From Longimicrobium sp. (GTDB taxonomy: Bacteria; Gemmatimonadota; Gemmatimonadetes; Longimicrobiales; Longimicrobiaceae): a DNA stretch of 64,000 nucleotides. The notes under the pieces are model-generated. The model made no database searches. It was not told where the DNA came from and saw only the letters and a program-made list of their open reading frames with translations. The stretch is taken from the NCBI RefSeq assembly GCF_036388275.1, contig NZ_DASVSF010000002.1:248001-312000 (forward strand). The letters run 5' to 3'. This document shows, in pieces, positions 22,128 through 30,275 of this stretch. A program made the position numbers and the translations under genes. Within the stretch, counting starts at the first letter, position 1; each line of letters opens with the position of its first letter.

Positions 22128-22166
22128 CACGCCCCGTCCGGTGTCCTGGACGGGGCGTTTCGTCTT
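22128..22166. terminator. Terminator hairpin
   Basis: CGCCCCGTCC and GGACGGGGCG pair around an eight-base loop, followed by TTTCGTCTT on the plus strand. It lies after the M23 peptidase gene (minus strand) and before DUF2721. Confidence 0.6.
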
Positions 22167-22186
22167 CGATCAGGGCCGGACGCGGA

Positions 22187-22762
22187 TCAGTCGCGCACCA
22201 GCAGGTCGTACGGGTTCAGGTTGCGGCCTTCCCACCACTGCGCGGGGTCGTCCAGGATGGCGACGGAAAAGTGGAGGTGGCAGTCGCCCGGCTGCGCGTT
22301 GCCCGTGTCGCCCACGAACCCGATCACCTCACCCCGCTGCACCCGCTGCCCCTCGCGCAGCCCCTGCGCGTAGGCATCCAGGTGGGCGTAGTAGTAGCGC
22401 GTGACGCCGTCTTCGTCCACCAGGTAGACGGACAGCCCGCCGCGGTCGCCCGCGTGCAGCTTGCGGACCCTGCTGTCGGCCACGGCCAGCACCGGCGTGC
22501 CGCGCGGCGCGTGGATGTCGATGGCGTGGTGGGTGCGGCCCTCGGAGCGCGACTGCCGGTAGGTGTCGCGCAGCTGCTCGGGGCGCACGCCCATCACCGG
22601 CACCAGCAGGGGGCCCGCTTCGCGCGGCTCGCTGCGTTCCAGGCGCGAGATGACGGCGGGGCTGCCCAGCAGCCGCCGCGACTGCGCTTCGGCGCGCGCG
22701 GGGAGGGCCAGGGTGGCCACGGTGAGGACGGCGAACGCGGCGTGCTTCAGGGGAAGATTCAT
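22187..22762 (-). CDS. M23 family peptidase (LytM/lysostaphin-type)
   Basis: A 191-residue exported zinc endopeptidase that would cut peptidoglycan cross-bridges. Signal peptide residues 1-24 (cleavage near ARAEA), then the M23 core with HHAIDIHAPRGTPV (about 77; HxxxD ligands) and CHLHFSV (about 160; HxH). The domain is complete. The start at 22762 is the one that yields a signal peptide. It is preceded by a GEMM-like RNA motif about 48 bases upstream, which suggests control by a cyclic dinucleotide. Confidence 0.88.
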   Translation of the reverse strand: MNLPLKHAAFAVLTVATLALPARAEAQSRRLLGSPAVISRLERSEPREAGPLLVPVMGVRPEQLRDTYRQSRSEGRTHHAIDIHAPRGTPVLAVADSRVRKLHAGDRGGLSVYLVDEDGVTRYYYAHLDAYAQGLREGQRVQRGEVIGFVGDTGNAQPGDCHLHFSVAILDDPAQWWEGRNLNPYDLLVRD

Positions 22763-22799
22763 GGGATGGTCTCGCCGGCGGCTCGACTGGCATGGCGCG

Positions 22800-22870
22800 G
22801 CCCACGCGGGGCTGGCTGTAGCCTCGTAGCTTTGCGTCGCCGCCTTTCGGCGGGTTTGCCGTTGTCGCTG
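22800..22870 (-). promoter_or_regulatory. GEMM (cyclic di-GMP-I)-like riboswitch candidate
   Basis: On the minus strand the leader of the M23 gene contains GGCAAACC, a hairpin capped by a GAAA loop (CCGCC/GGCGG stem), then GACGCAAAGC. These are the invariant blocks of the c-di-GMP-I aptamer in their correct order and spacing. Downstream comes CTACAGCCAGCC, like the 3' strand found after the second stem in clostridial examples, but here that second stem is very short, so the element may be a reduced or decayed variant. Motif recognition only; no folding was run. Confidence 0.55.
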
Positions 22871-23190
22871 AGGTCTCCGACCGCTGGGGCCGGGAGAGGG
22901 AACCGGGGTACCGCTGCTCCGATACTGCCGCCGATCGGGGGACCTTCGCCGGCCCGGGACTGAACGAGCGGTGCCGTGCCCGGGAGCGCGGGCGGGCGGT
23001 GCTGCGTTCACGACGTAAAGGTTGATCGGGTGGGCGCATGATAGTGCGCGCTTTCGCCTCGCGCCAGAGTCTTGGCGGTGGCTCCATAGCAGCGGATCAG
23101 CGGGGATGGGCGTAGTGCGAAAGCACGAAACGAGTTACGGGATTTTCGGCTTTCTCAAGTTGTTTCTGTGACGGGCGCGGTGGACGGTTG

Positions 23191-23344
23191 GCGCGGTGGA
23201 CGGCCGATCAACCGGCGCGGAGCCGTTTGCGGGCGCGCGGCCGCCACATCGGGACGGGTGGGGTGGACCGACAGGCGCGGTGGACGGACGATCAACCGGC
23301 GTCAGCGTGTAGCGGATGCGCGGCCGCCGCATCGGGACGGGCGG
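23191..23344. repeat. 71-base imperfect tandem duplication
   Basis: Units 23191-23261 and 23275-23344 share GCGCGGTGGACGG, CGATCAACCGGCG, GCGCGGCCGCC and CATCGGGACGGG in the same order. A further GCGCGGTGGACGG stands at 23175-23187. Confidence 0.6.
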
Positions 23345-23388
23345 TTGAAACCGCGGCTGGAAAGGCACGAAGTCCGCCTGCGCGGACT
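23341..23388 (-). repeat. Double-hairpin dispersed repeat, copy 1
   Basis: Stems GCGGTTGAAACCGC and AGTCCGCCTGCGCGGACT. Same family as copies at 23640, 43108, 45831, 54826 and 60482. Confidence 0.6.
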
Positions 23389-23639
23389 GCACGGGTGAGT
23401 ACGGTGGTTTTGGGATGGTGCCGCTCGGGCCCTTGAATGACACATCGCTCACTCCCGTCGGCACACAGACCTGTCATCCTGAGCCCCAGGCGAGCGACAC
23501 TCGCCCGCGCACGCCACCTCGCGGGGCGAAGGATCTTGCGGCGGACGCATCAGAGCCCGGGCGCGGCAGCGGCACGGATGTGTGGGCCTCGGGCGGCGCC
23601 ACACGGCACCCGCAGACACGCGCAGGCACCGTTCCGCAC

Positions 23640-23687
23640 AGTCCGCGAAGGCGGACTTCGGGCCGTGGTTGCCGCGGTTTCAACCGC
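23640..23687 (+). repeat. Double-hairpin dispersed repeat, copy 2
   Basis: AGTCCGCGAAGGCGGACT followed after 16 bases by GCGGTTTCAACCGC. The linker contains the shared GGGCCGT and GTTGCC words. Confidence 0.65.
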
Positions 23688-23884
23688 CCCAGCACGGCAG
23701 CCGGCGCTCCGGCGACGGGATCCGGATGGCGGGCCGGCGTGTCGCTGCCGCGCCCAGTTTAGTGCTGATTCAGGCCAGATCCTTCGGCCCGCATAGGATG
23801 GCGTACGGGTAGGTGCGGTGCGCTCGGGCCTCTGGATGACAGATGGACGTCAGGGACGCCGTCGCACTTCCGCACTCACGAACC

Positions 23885-24109
23885 TCACGCACTTCCCCCC
23901 TGCTCCGGCGCCGGCTCGTGGTCCTCCATCCGGCGGCCCGTTCCGGGGATGATGCCGCCCGTCTGCTCCGTGGGGTCGGTGCGGTCGTCGGGGGAGGGGG
24001 GCGCGGGAAGGTCGGCCGCGGGGCCCAGCAGCTCGCGAAGGGCTTCCTCGTCCTGCTGCCCCGTCGGCCGAATGACGGACCCGCGGGTCCGGAGCGTTGC
24101 GCTGGGCAT
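23885..24109 (-). CDS. Small hydrophilic protein of unknown function
   Basis: A 74-residue frame, MPSATLRTRGSVI at the start, with an acidic helix (DEEALRELLG) and a Pro/Asp/Gly-rich tail. An AGGGAGAA site precedes the ATG by eight bases, and the frame lies between a terminator and the repeat region. It resembles the small hypothetical proteins common in such genomes, but I recognise no family and it may be non-coding. Confidence 0.4.
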   Translation of the reverse strand: MPSATLRTRGSVIRPTGQQDEEALRELLGPAADLPAPPSPDDRTDPTEQTGGIIPGTGRRMEDHEPAPEQGGSA

Positions 24110-24148
24110 GTGCGTGTTCTCCCTGTCTGGGTCGCTGTCGTTCAGCTC

Positions 24149-24187
24149 AAAAAAGCAAACACCGCGCCCGGATGTCCGGCGCGGTGT
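24149..24187 (-). terminator. Intrinsic terminator of the serine hydrolase gene
   Basis: On the minus strand ACACCGCGCC pairs with GGCGCGGTGT across a nine-base loop and is followed by TTGCTTTTTT. This is the clearest intrinsic terminator in the window. Confidence 0.85.
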
Positions 24188-24220
24188 CGCAGAGGTGCAT
24201 TCGGTGGCGGCTCGTAATCC

Positions 24221-25414
24221 CTACCGTCCGGCCGCGCCCGTTTCGGAGCCGGGGCGCACCGCGTCGGCCACGCGGTCGTGAACGGTGCGCCGAAGCGTCT
24301 GCATGCGGTTGGGGCCCTCTTCGTAGGTGCGGTTGGCCAGCAGCACCACCCACGTGCCGCGCTCCGGGTCGATCCAGATGGAGGTTCCCGTAAAGCCGGT
24401 GTGCCCGTACGAGCGGCTGGACATGCGCGTGCCCGAGGCGCCCTGCCCGGGGCCGCTGGGCGTGTCCCACCCCAGCGCGCGCGTTCCCGTGCCCGGCTGC
24501 CGCTGGCTGAAGGCGCGCACCGTGGACTCGCGCAGCACGCGCACGCCCTCGAACTCGCCGCCGTTGGCCATCATCGCCGCGAAGCGCGCCATGTCGTGGC
24601 CGGTGCTGAACAGCCCCGCGTTGCCGGCCAAGCCGCCCAGCTTGCGCGCGATGGGATCGTGCACCCGGCCGCGGTAGGCGTCGCCCATGGGGCGGTGGGT
24701 GGATGCGCAGGCGCGGCACGCCTCGCCGTACACGTAGCTGGTGTGGTGCATGCCCAGCGGCTCGAACACGCGGCGGTCCAGCAGGCGGTACAGCGGCTCG
24801 CCCGCGGCGCGTTCGGCGGCGGCGAACAGCACCGCGAATCCCACGTCGGAGTACACCACCCGCATGCCGGGGGCGGACCGCAGCTGCACGTTCAGCAGGC
24901 GGCGCAGCGACTCTTCGGGCGTGCTGCCTCCCAGCTCCACCCAGTCGGGGAGCCCCGACGTGTGCGTCAGCAGGTGGCGGATGGTGACGCGGTCCTTGTT
25001 TCCGCCGCGGAACTCCGGCAGGTACGCCGATACGGGCTCGTCCAGCCGCATCAGGCCGTCTTCCACCAGCAGCATCACCGCCGTGGTGGTGCCCACCACC
25101 TTGGACAGCGAGGCCAGGTCGTACACCGTGGTTTCCGGATCCACCTCGCCCTCGCCGCGTCCCGTGCGGCCCAGGCCCTCCTCCAGCACCACGCGACCCC
25201 AGCGGCCCACCGACAGGCTGGCCCCGGGAAAGGAGCCGCGCTGGATCTCGTCGCGCACCGCGTCTTCGGCGCGGATCAGCGCGCTGGCGCTGAAGCCCGC
25301 CGCGGCGGCGGACGATAGCTCGTGGCGCGCCGAGCGGTCGGGCGGCACGGTGGTGTCCGGAGGCGTCGCCGCGGAAAACGCGGCTACGAACGCGAGCAGG
25401 GCGGGATACGGCAT
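24221..25414 (-). CDS. Serine hydrolase, class C beta-lactamase/S12 peptidase family
   Basis: A 397-residue exported enzyme with a signal peptide (MPYPALLAFVAAFSAATPP). Catalytic motifs are LASLSKVVG (SxxK, Ser about 101), YSDVG (185, in place of YxN) and HTGFTG (about 339, in place of KTG), a set usual for esterase-type members of this superfamily rather than true beta-lactamases. The ATG at 25414 gives the signal peptide; the frame continues 51 codons upstream across the promoter and is not used. Peptide or ester hydrolysis in the periplasm is expected. Confidence 0.88.
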   Translation of the reverse strand: MPYPALLAFVAAFSAATPPDTTVPPDRSARHELSSAAAAGFSASALIRAEDAVRDEIQRGSFPGASLSVGRWGRVVLEEGLGRTGRGEGEVDPETTVYDLASLSKVVGTTTAVMLLVEDGLMRLDEPVSAYLPEFRGGNKDRVTIRHLLTHTSGLPDWVELGGSTPEESLRRLLNVQLRSAPGMRVVYSDVGFAVLFAAAERAAGEPLYRLLDRRVFEPLGMHHTSYVYGEACRACASTHRPMGDAYRGRVHDPIARKLGGLAGNAGLFSTGHDMARFAAMMANGGEFEGVRVLRESTVRAFSQRQPGTGTRALGWDTPSGPGQGASGTRMSSRSYGHTGFTGTSIWIDPERGTWVVLLANRTYEEGPNRMQTLRRTVHDRVADAVRPGSETGAAGR

Positions 25415-25466
25415 GCGGACCTGCTTGGTCTTGGGAAACGGTACTGCACCGCGGAGTGGGACTTCG

Positions 25467-25495
25467 ACAGTAATGCGGTTCGGAGTGGCTGTCAA
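25467..25495 (-). promoter_or_regulatory. Promoter of the serine hydrolase gene
   Basis: TTGACA (25495-25490), a 17-base spacer, then TACTGT (25472-25467) on the minus strand, about 50 bases before the ATG at 25414. Confidence 0.7.
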
Positions 25496-25796
25496 GAAAC
25501 TCGACTTACGAGGGTCATGTCGCTTCACCCGTTTGGGGGGATCAGCCAGGCAGGGCGCAGGAAACATCTGCTACATGAACACCTGTCATACGGGCTGGAT
25601 CAATGTCTTGACATTGCGCCATCGAACCGCGTAAGTGAATATCGCGCAACGAGATGAACGCGATCGGGCATCTACTTTCGTCCGTGGCTCGGCGGGTGGA
25701 TCAACAACTCTGGATCGGTGGGCCTCATACGGAGGACGCGGGGGGAAGGATGGGACGGGATCGGCCCGGAGCACGGCCGGGGTGCGGCGCGGCGCG

Positions 25797-26034
25797 GAGT
25801 GTGTGGCGGATCCCTCGGTCGCTGCCGTCCTCGGTGTGTGTGCAGGGGCGGTGGGGCCGCTCCGTCGGGATGACAGGCGCGCTTCGGCAGCTTCGAAACG
25901 CCTTCGACGGACCGAACCGATAGCCGGGGGCACTCTGAGGGATCGTCCGCTTCGTCGAGTGTGTGGCGGATCCTTCGGCCGCTGCCGTCCTCGGTGTGCG
26001 TGCAGGGGCGGCGGGGCCGCTCCGTCGGGATCAC
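25797..26034. repeat. Pair of GTGTGGCGGATCC repeats
   Basis: Two 78-base copies, 25797-25874 and 25957-26034, spaced by exactly 160 bases and differing at a handful of positions. A third copy is at 41131-41205 and a reversed one at 40941-41015. Frames that open here (for example 25635-26069) are produced by the repeats. Confidence 0.65.
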
Positions 26035-26052
26035 ATCTGCGAGCAAACAGAC

Positions 26053-26083
26053 GCGGCCCCGGAGGATGATCCTCCGGGGCCGC
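26053..26083 (-). terminator. Terminator of lon
   Basis: A perfect 14-base stem GCGGCCCCGGAGGA with a three-base loop just downstream of the lon stop, followed on the minus strand by GTCTGTTTG. Confidence 0.75.
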
Positions 26084-26106
26084 TGGGTTGCTGCTTCGCC
26101 GAGGGG

Positions 26107-28683
26107 TCAGGCGCCGCGGTGAAGGCGCAGCTCGCCTTCCATCCCCCGGCCACCGCCGCCGGGCAGCGGCAGCTCGGGAAAGAGCAGGCGGCCCTCGCTC
26201 ATCTTGGCCCCGCGGAGCGCAATGGAGAGCGCTTCGTCGATGGTGCCGGCGCCGTGCACCTCCATCTGCTCCAGCACCTCGGCCGGCAGGTCCTCCAGGT
26301 CCGCCAGGTTCTCCCTGGGCAGGAGAATGATGCGGATGCCCGCGCGGTGGGCGCCCAGCAGCTTTTCCTTGACGCCGCCGATGGGCAGCACCCGCCCCGT
26401 GAGCGTGACCTCGCCCGTCATCGCCACGTCGTTGCGGACGGGCGTTCCCGACAGGGCCGACACCAGCGCCGCCGTCATCGCCACGCCCGCGGACGGCCCG
26501 TCCTTGGGAATGGCGCCGGCGGGGACGTGGATGTGAAGCTCCGATCCCCATGCCTTGCGGGGGTCGATGCCGTAGCGCGCCGCGTTTGCGCGGGCGTAGG
26601 TCAGCGCCGCGCGGGCCGACTCCTTCATCACGTCGCCCAGCTGCCCGGTCAGCACCAGGTTTCCGAACCCGGGCTGCGCCCCGTCGGCGTCGCCGCTGGC
26701 GGGCGTGTGCGCGCGCTGCTGCGCCGACACCTCGATGAACATGATGTCGCCGCCCACCGGCGTGTAGTACATCCCCGTCGCCACGCCCAGCACGTCTTCG
26801 GTGCTCGCGCGCTCCGGGTGAACCCGCGTGCGGCCCAGGAACTCGTTCACGTCGTCGCGCTCGACGACCACGCGCGTGGTGCCGCCCGTGGCGATGCGGC
26901 GGGCCGCCTTGCGCGCCACCTTGCCCACCTCGCGCTCCAGCTGCCGAACGCCGGCCTCGCGGGTGTACTCGGTGATCAGCCGCTCCAGCGCCGCCTCGCT
27001 GAGCTCCAGCTCGCCCTCTTCCAGCCCGGACTGCTCCGTCTGGCGCGGAACCAGGTAGCGCTGGGCGATGTTCTTCTTCTCCAGCTCCGTGTACCCGCGG
27101 AACTCCACGGCCTCCATGCGGTCGTACAGCGGCGCCGGGATGTTCTCCGTGTAGTTGGCCGTGGCGATGAACAGCACCTCGCTGAGGTCGAACGGCACGC
27201 CCAGGTAGTGGTCGGTGAACTCGTGGTTCTGCGCCGGGTCCAGCACCTCCAGCAGCGCCGACGACGGGTCGCCCTGGTAGCTCACGCCCAGCTTGTCGAC
27301 CTCGTCCAGCAGGATCACCGGGTTGCGGCTCTTGGCCTGCTTCAGCGCCTGCACGATGCGGCCGGGCATGGCGCCCACGTAGGTGCGCCGGTGGCCGCGC
27401 ACGTCCGCCTCATCGCGCACGCCACCCAGGGCGATGCGCACGTACTTGCGGCCCAGCGCCCGCGCGATGCTCTTGGCGATGGACGTCTTGCCCACGCCCG
27501 GAGGGCCCGCGAACAGCAGGATGGGCCCCTTGGCGGTCGCCTTGGCCTTGGCCTCGGCGATCTCCTTTTCCAGCACCTCCACCGGCTGCTCGGCCTCGGT
27601 GCCTTCCAGCGCCTCGGCTTCGACCGCCGCATCTTCCTTGACCTCGGCCTCGGCGCGGCGCGCGGCCAGCTGGCGCACGGCCAGGAACTCCAGCACGCGG
27701 TCCTTGACGTCTTCCAGGCCGTAGTGGTCCTCGTTCAGCACCTCTTCGGCCGCGCCCAGGTTCAGGCTGTCCTCGGTGCGCGTGCTCCACGGCAGGTCCG
27801 TCACCCACTCCAGGTAGGTGCGGATCACCTGGTACTCGGCGCTCTGCGGGTTGGTGCGCTCCAGCCGCCCCAGCTCGCGATCGATGTCTTCGCGCACGGT
27901 CTCCGACAGCCCCAGCGCCTCGATCTTTTCGCGAAGCTCCTCCACCTCGCGGCCCTCGTCTTCCTCGCCCAGCTCGCGCTGGATGGCCTTCATCTGCTCG
28001 CGCAGCAGCATTTCGCGCTGGCGCTCGCCCAGCTCCTCCTGCACCTGCTGCTGGATCTCTTCCTGCGCCTCGATCAGGGCCAGCTGGCGCTGCACGATCA
28101 GCAGCAGGGAGCGCAGCCGCTCCTCGACGGAAAGGCTTTCCAGCAGCTTCTGCTTGGCCTCCGGCGGCATTTCCACGTAGAACGACACCAGGTCGGCGAA
28201 CGCGCCGGGCTCGGTGACGCCCTCCATGAATTGCTGCAGCATTTCGGCGGGGATCCCGCGGCGCCGGCCCAGCTCGGCCGCGCGGTCGCGCAGCTCGCGG
28301 TTCAGCGCCACGAACGCCGGGTCTTCGGCGTTCACCGGCGGCTGCTCCGTCATCGCCCGCGCGTGCGCCGTCAGCCCGTGCCCGGCGTCCACGAACTGCA
28401 GCGCCATGGCGCGCGACTCGCCGTGGATCAGCAGCTGCACCCCACCGCCGCCCTTCTGCACCTGCGCAATGCGCACGATGGTGCCGACGGTGTACAGGTT
28501 GTCGTGCTCCACGTCGTCGCGGTTCTCCTTCTGGGCGACGGCGAACATCCGCCGGTCGCCCGCGAGCGCCGCCTCGATGGCTTGCAGCGTCCCGGGGCGG
28601 CCCGCCGAGATGGGCACGGCCGTTCCCGGGAAGATGACCGTTTCCCTCAGGGGCAGAACGGGCAGCATCAACTTCTCGCTCAT
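26107..28683 (-). CDS. lon: ATP-dependent Lon protease
   Basis: An 858-residue cytoplasmic protease that degrades misfolded and regulatory proteins. The N-terminal substrate domain starts at LPVLPLRETVIFPG, a coiled region covers 190-260, the AAA+ module has Walker A GPPGVGKT (394) and Walker B VILLDEVDK (459), and the protease domain has the Ser in PKDGPSAGVAM (about 731) with Lys in GGVKEKLLGAHRAG (773). About 35-45 extra acidic residues (roughly 340-385) precede the Walker A strand. AAAGGAT lies before the ATG. No CIRCE or obvious heat-shock element is visible upstream. Confidence 0.95.
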   Translation of the reverse strand: MSEKLMLPVLPLRETVIFPGTAVPISAGRPGTLQAIEAALAGDRRMFAVAQKENRDDVEHDNLYTVGTIVRIAQVQKGGGGVQLLIHGESRAMALQFVDAGHGLTAHARAMTEQPPVNAEDPAFVALNRELRDRAAELGRRRGIPAEMLQQFMEGVTEPGAFADLVSFYVEMPPEAKQKLLESLSVEERLRSLLLIVQRQLALIEAQEEIQQQVQEELGERQREMLLREQMKAIQRELGEEDEGREVEELREKIEALGLSETVREDIDRELGRLERTNPQSAEYQVIRTYLEWVTDLPWSTRTEDSLNLGAAEEVLNEDHYGLEDVKDRVLEFLAVRQLAARRAEAEVKEDAAVEAEALEGTEAEQPVEVLEKEIAEAKAKATAKGPILLFAGPPGVGKTSIAKSIARALGRKYVRIALGGVRDEADVRGHRRTYVGAMPGRIVQALKQAKSRNPVILLDEVDKLGVSYQGDPSSALLEVLDPAQNHEFTDHYLGVPFDLSEVLFIATANYTENIPAPLYDRMEAVEFRGYTELEKKNIAQRYLVPRQTEQSGLEEGELELSEAALERLITEYTREAGVRQLEREVGKVARKAARRIATGGTTRVVVERDDVNEFLGRTRVHPERASTEDVLGVATGMYYTPVGGDIMFIEVSAQQRAHTPASGDADGAQPGFGNLVLTGQLGDVMKESARAALTYARANAARYGIDPRKAWGSELHIHVPAGAIPKDGPSAGVAMTAALVSALSGTPVRNDVAMTGEVTLTGRVLPIGGVKEKLLGAHRAGIRIILLPRENLADLEDLPAEVLEQMEVHGAGTIDEALSIALRGAKMSEGRLLFPELPLPGGGGRGMEGELRLHRGA

Positions 28684-29118
28684 GTTGTCTATCCTTTAGA
28701 CGAATGCGGCCGGCTGTGTCCCCGCCGCTTGCTGTCGATCGAGTTTGCATCTTTGCGGCCACGCTCGTATACCCCTCCAGGGGTTCCCGCGTGCCCCGTA
28801 ATCGCTTGCCTAATCTACACTTAACCCACGGAATCCGGTCCGCTGCCAAAGCGGCTGGGTTCTGGTGGCCAGATGCCGGTTCGGCGGCGCCCCTGCCGAT
28901 GCGGCACAAGTGTCCGTGCTGTGCGTGCATACGCTACGAAACAATGCGCGCGCTGTTACCGCCTCGATTCGTTTTCCCGTAATTGGCTAAGTGTGTAACG
29001 AAAGGCTTTGTGGACACCCGCGCTGACAACTGCCAAGCCGATCGAGTGCGCCGCTACCGGCCCACGACGCGGGGGGCTAAATTAGCCTCACGCTCACGCT
29101 TTTTTTATCGGAGATACG
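28684..29118. other. Intergenic region between lon and unknown gene
   Basis: No supportable gene. On the plus strand TTGCAT, 17 bases, TATACC (28744-28772) has promoter form and points toward 29119. A CACGCT direct repeat followed by a run of seven T stands just before the gene at 29119. GC content falls through this stretch. Confidence 0.4.
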
Positions 29119-29655
29119 ATGCCAACCGAATCTAACGATGTACGCAGGTACCTTCACGAGACGCAACTTGCGCAATTGAACTACACTTCCAGTGGCCTCG
29201 GACCATGGGTTGACAAGACCTATTCAGACGTTGAGCGGCAGATCGACAAAGGCGCTGGATTTGCCCGCCTGTCAACAGATGGGGAGTGGCTGGAATCCAG
29301 TGTCCCCCTTCCTGTGAGCACGTTCAACTATGCCGACCAACAGGATAGATTTGAGCTTGTGCGGCGCCGATTTGTGATCGACGGGTGGGTGCAAGCTACC
29401 ATCACCGCGGACGACGCTCAGCAGCCCACCCCGTGGCTCACGTTGCGCGCGCCGCTTACGTCGGTATGGCTGGAGCTTGATCGAAGGACGGTCCGCCCGG
29501 AGATCTTGGCGGGTGAAACGATCGCGCAAGCTATCACGCGGTTCACCACTGCCGGGGCCGTTTACTACCCAACGATCTGGGATCAGGCAGCCGTCCCCGT
29601 GCATCAGATTCGTAGTGTGATTCGACGCCACCCGTACGCTCCAGACGCCGAGTAA
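29119..29655 (+). CDS. Unknown soluble protein in a lower-GC patch
   Basis: A 178-residue protein without signal peptide or membrane helix. The start has GGAGA seven bases upstream. The sequence mixes helices (MPTESNDVRRYLHETQLAQLNY) with a likely beta-rich middle (PWLTLRAPLTSVWLELDRR). I recognise no family. Codon use is markedly less GC-biased than the neighbours, which suggests recent acquisition. It is followed 112 bases later by another unknown gene of similar composition. Confidence 0.7.
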   Translation: MPTESNDVRRYLHETQLAQLNYTSSGLGPWVDKTYSDVERQIDKGAGFARLSTDGEWLESSVPLPVSTFNYADQQDRFELVRRRFVIDGWVQATITADDAQQPTPWLTLRAPLTSVWLELDRRTVRPEILAGETIAQAITRFTTAGAVYYPTIWDQAAVPVHQIRSVIRRHPYAPDAE

Positions 29656-29767
29656 GGCGCATTGGTCCCGACTGCCTCCGTCCCGCCCGGTGACTACGCC
29701 CGAGTGCTCTCACGGGTGCGGCACGCCAGAGGGAGAACACACTATCTTACCTACAGGAGTGATGCAT

Positions 29768-30046
29768 ATGCCTGTGATGGAACGACAGCCCGGATTTGCA
29801 TACGTTGAGATTGTCGGAGCGGATCGGTACAGCGAGAATGAACCGATCAAGGTCACGCTTTCGCGGGTGCCCTGCATAGGCGAGATGGTGCGGGTATGGG
29901 ACGATGACCCGCAACGGGTGCGGAACGTCATCCACAGCGCTCATTATGGTGCACCCGGCCCGAACGAGATCGACGCGGTTATTTACTTGGAACCGCTACA
30001 ACCGCAGCAGGGCCGCGCTACCGGGGTTTCTGCCCGGCTATTCTGA
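29768..30046 (+). CDS. Small unknown protein in the lower-GC patch
   Basis: A 92-residue frame starting MPVMERQPGFAYVEIVG, predicted beta-rich, with the motif VPCIGEMVRVWDDDPQRVRNVIHSAHY. The ATG at 29768 has AGGAG eight bases upstream; an in-frame ATG two codons earlier is too close to that site. No family recognised. It may be co-inherited with the gene before it. A terminator follows at 30053. Confidence 0.65.
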   Translation: MPVMERQPGFAYVEIVGADRYSENEPIKVTLSRVPCIGEMVRVWDDDPQRVRNVIHSAHYGAPGPNEIDAVIYLEPLQPQQGRATGVSARLF

Positions 30047-30052
30047 GCGAGT

Positions 30053-30087
30053 AGCGGGGGCTTCAGAACGGAGGCCCCGCTTTCTCG
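30053..30087 (+). terminator. Intrinsic terminator
   Basis: AGCGGGGGCT and AGGCCCCGCT pair around a nine-base loop, followed by TTCTCG. It ends the small unknown gene. Confidence 0.65.
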
Positions 30088-30275
30088 ACCGCTCCCCCTC
30101 ACTCCCGCCCCACCGCGTCCGGGCCGCTATAGCCGGCCTACTCACTTCGCTCATCACCGCACAATTGTAGGTTAGCGGTAGCTGGCTGGTGTCTCTGCAC
30201 GGGTGCGGGTGAAGGGGGGCCCGTGTACATTACGCATCCCGCCGGCGACGCACGCTTTCCCTTCCTTCCGATCCC

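Larger units (their letters stand above)
22871..23884. other. Repeat-rich gene-free region
   Basis: About 1 kb without a supportable gene. It contains a 71-base imperfect duplication (23191-23261 and 23275-23344), two copies of the double-hairpin repeat (23341-23388, 23640-23690), two TGTCATCC-type repeats (23472-23540, 23768-23842 reversed) and AGTGCG units near 23856-23895. Open frames across it are by-products of high GC. Confidence 0.6.

Noticed and set aside
25635..26069. Plus-strand frame of 144 codons preceded by TTGACA at 25608
   Set aside because: The frame is formed by two repeat copies and the lon terminator; the -10 at the right distance (GTAAGT) is poor.
28704..28982. Plus-strand frame of 92 codons after lon
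   Set aside because: No ribosome site, mixed composition and no domain; it covers the likely promoter region of lon.
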